A DNA stretch of 64,000 bases from Nemesobacter sp965249045 (lineage in GTDB: Bacteria; Desulfobacterota_D; UBA1144; Nemesobacterales; Nemesobacteraceae): the NCBI GenBank assembly GCA_965249045.1, contig OZ252213.1:682001-746000 (forward strand), in the 5' to 3' direction. Numbering within the stretch: position 1 is the stretch's first letter; every line of letters starts with the position of its first letter. Under the pieces are notes generated by a model, which saw only the letters and a list, made by a program, of their open reading frames with translations, had not been told where the DNA came from and did no database searches. The position numbers and the translations under genes are program-made. This document shows, one piece after another, positions 63,348-64,000 of the stretch.

Positions 63348-64000
63348 TATTTTTTCTATCTCGGAGTAGTCTTGCTGTTCCAGAGCCTCCCTTATAGCGG
63401 TCTCCATTATATGGTTTCTCAAAACGTACCTGGGATTAACGGAGTCCATGAGCTTTTTCCTCTTGAGGTCAGGAAACGAATTTTCCCCGAGCTCCCCGGC
63501 GTACTCACGGAACCACCGCCGCCATTGCTCCGAAGTTTCGGAGAGTTCTACGAGCCACGGATTTTCCCCGAAAGAGCCGTCGCGCCTTACCTCCGAGATA
63601 TTTCGAAAAAAGATATGGTAGTCCGTTTCGCATTCGGCGAGCATCCCGATAGTGTTTTCGATAAATCGCAGTGCTTCCTTTTTCTCCTTTTCGAAACCGA
63701 ACTTGCGCAGCATCAGTTCTCTGTAGGCTGCGGAGAACATTTTGTTGTAACTCTCAATCGCGTCCCGCGCCTGGTTTTCGTCCACGAGACCTTCCAGGCA
63801 TTTTACGAATCTCTCAAGGTTCCACCGCGCGATCGCGGGTTGGTTTCCGTAGCTGTACCTGCCAAAGTGATCCGAGTGGTTTGAAACGTGATCCCTGTCA
63901 AATGTCTCGAAAAATCCGTACGGTCCGTAATCAAGGGTGAGACCAGTTACGGACATGTTATCGGTATTCATTACGCCGTGGATGAAGCCGAAAGCCTGCC
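63327..64000 (-). pseudogene. selO: selO (YdiU), main part; truncated by the transposon and cut by the window edge
   Basis: The frame runs in from the window edge and encodes the C-terminal half of SelO, a pseudokinase-fold protein that AMPylates other proteins. HGVMNTDNMSVTGLTLDYGPYGF contains the conserved asparagine and DYGP metal site, and NPRYVLRNHI precedes the C-terminus. Host sequence ends at the duplication (63348-63355). The insertion then adds only GNYPYN and a stop from the inverted repeat. The missing 34 residues are at 60575-60679. Loss of the tail removes the conserved redox cysteine, so activity may be altered rather than abolished. Confidence 0.92.
63348..63355. repeat. 8-bp target site duplication, right copy
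   Basis: TATTTTTT is directly outside the right inverted repeat and identical to the left copy at 60680-60687. Confidence 0.92.

Noticed and set aside
60575..64000. Chimeric assembly as the cause of the split selO
   Set aside because: The 8-base duplication, matching inverted repeats and an exact frame continuation are what transposition predicts and would not arise from misassembly.

Overview
The window is a mostly ordinary, gene-dense bacterial chromosome segment of about 50% G+C. Lipoproteins, Pal/CpoB, an RND pump and HU point to a Gram-negative cell. The gene mix includes methylmalonyl-CoA mutase with MeaB, F420 ligase CofE plus a luciferase-like F420 oxidoreductase, glycolate oxidase, a tandem ThyX-like protein, split F-ATPase genes and proteins with animal-type SRCR domains. 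It resembles a deep-branching lineage such as Candidatus Dadabacteria or a Desulfobacterota relative. SRCR and Cache proteins would suit a sponge- or host-associated life. That placement is inference.

Layout. 1-2.3 kb: two tandem acetoacetate-decarboxylase-like genes with their own promoter and terminator. 2.4-9.2 kb: DUF1015 and tsaC on the minus strand, then glcD-glcE-DUF3891-glcF. 9.2-20.7 kb: HU, two damaged copies of an RND pump operon (one kept the adaptor, the other kept the pump), two cysteine desulfurases, cofE, a phosphodiesterase, a broken type III polyketide synthase and argC. 20.9-26.3 kb: gap-pgk-fba, an F420-type oxidoreductase and fbp (glycolysis and gluconeogenesis). 26.5-33.7 kb: cvpA, polyprenyl synthase and a translationally coupled mutA-scpA-meaB-rimI operon. 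33.9-44.7 kb: queC-queE, a methyltransferase, DUF971, a nonsense-riddled arginase, a Sir2 relative without its catalytic residues, a tandem ThyX-like protein, a pentapeptide protein, xseA, a degenerate AMP-binding protein and a CCA-adding enzyme. 44.7-49.5 kb: hipBA with its operator array, then hemL-atpZ-atpI-atpB-atpE. 49.5-53.9 kb: cpoB, pal, a flavin reductase, fxsA, a lipoprotein and ispE. 54-60.5 kb: two SRCR proteins flanking a double-Cache lipoprotein, tRNA-Gln and a UvrD/PcrA helicase.

The most striking region is 60575-64000. A 2660-bp IS1595-family element (60688-63347) has 27-nt inverted repeats and a perfect 8-bp target duplication, TATTTTTT. It sits inside selO and separates its conserved C-terminal tail from the rest of the gene. 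Besides the transposase the element carries a small coiled-coil gene, a lipoprotein metalloprotease of metzincin type preceded by an elaborately folded leader RNA, and two tRNA genes behind a strong promoter and hairpin. This is an unusual cargo set and the best candidate here for something undescribed.
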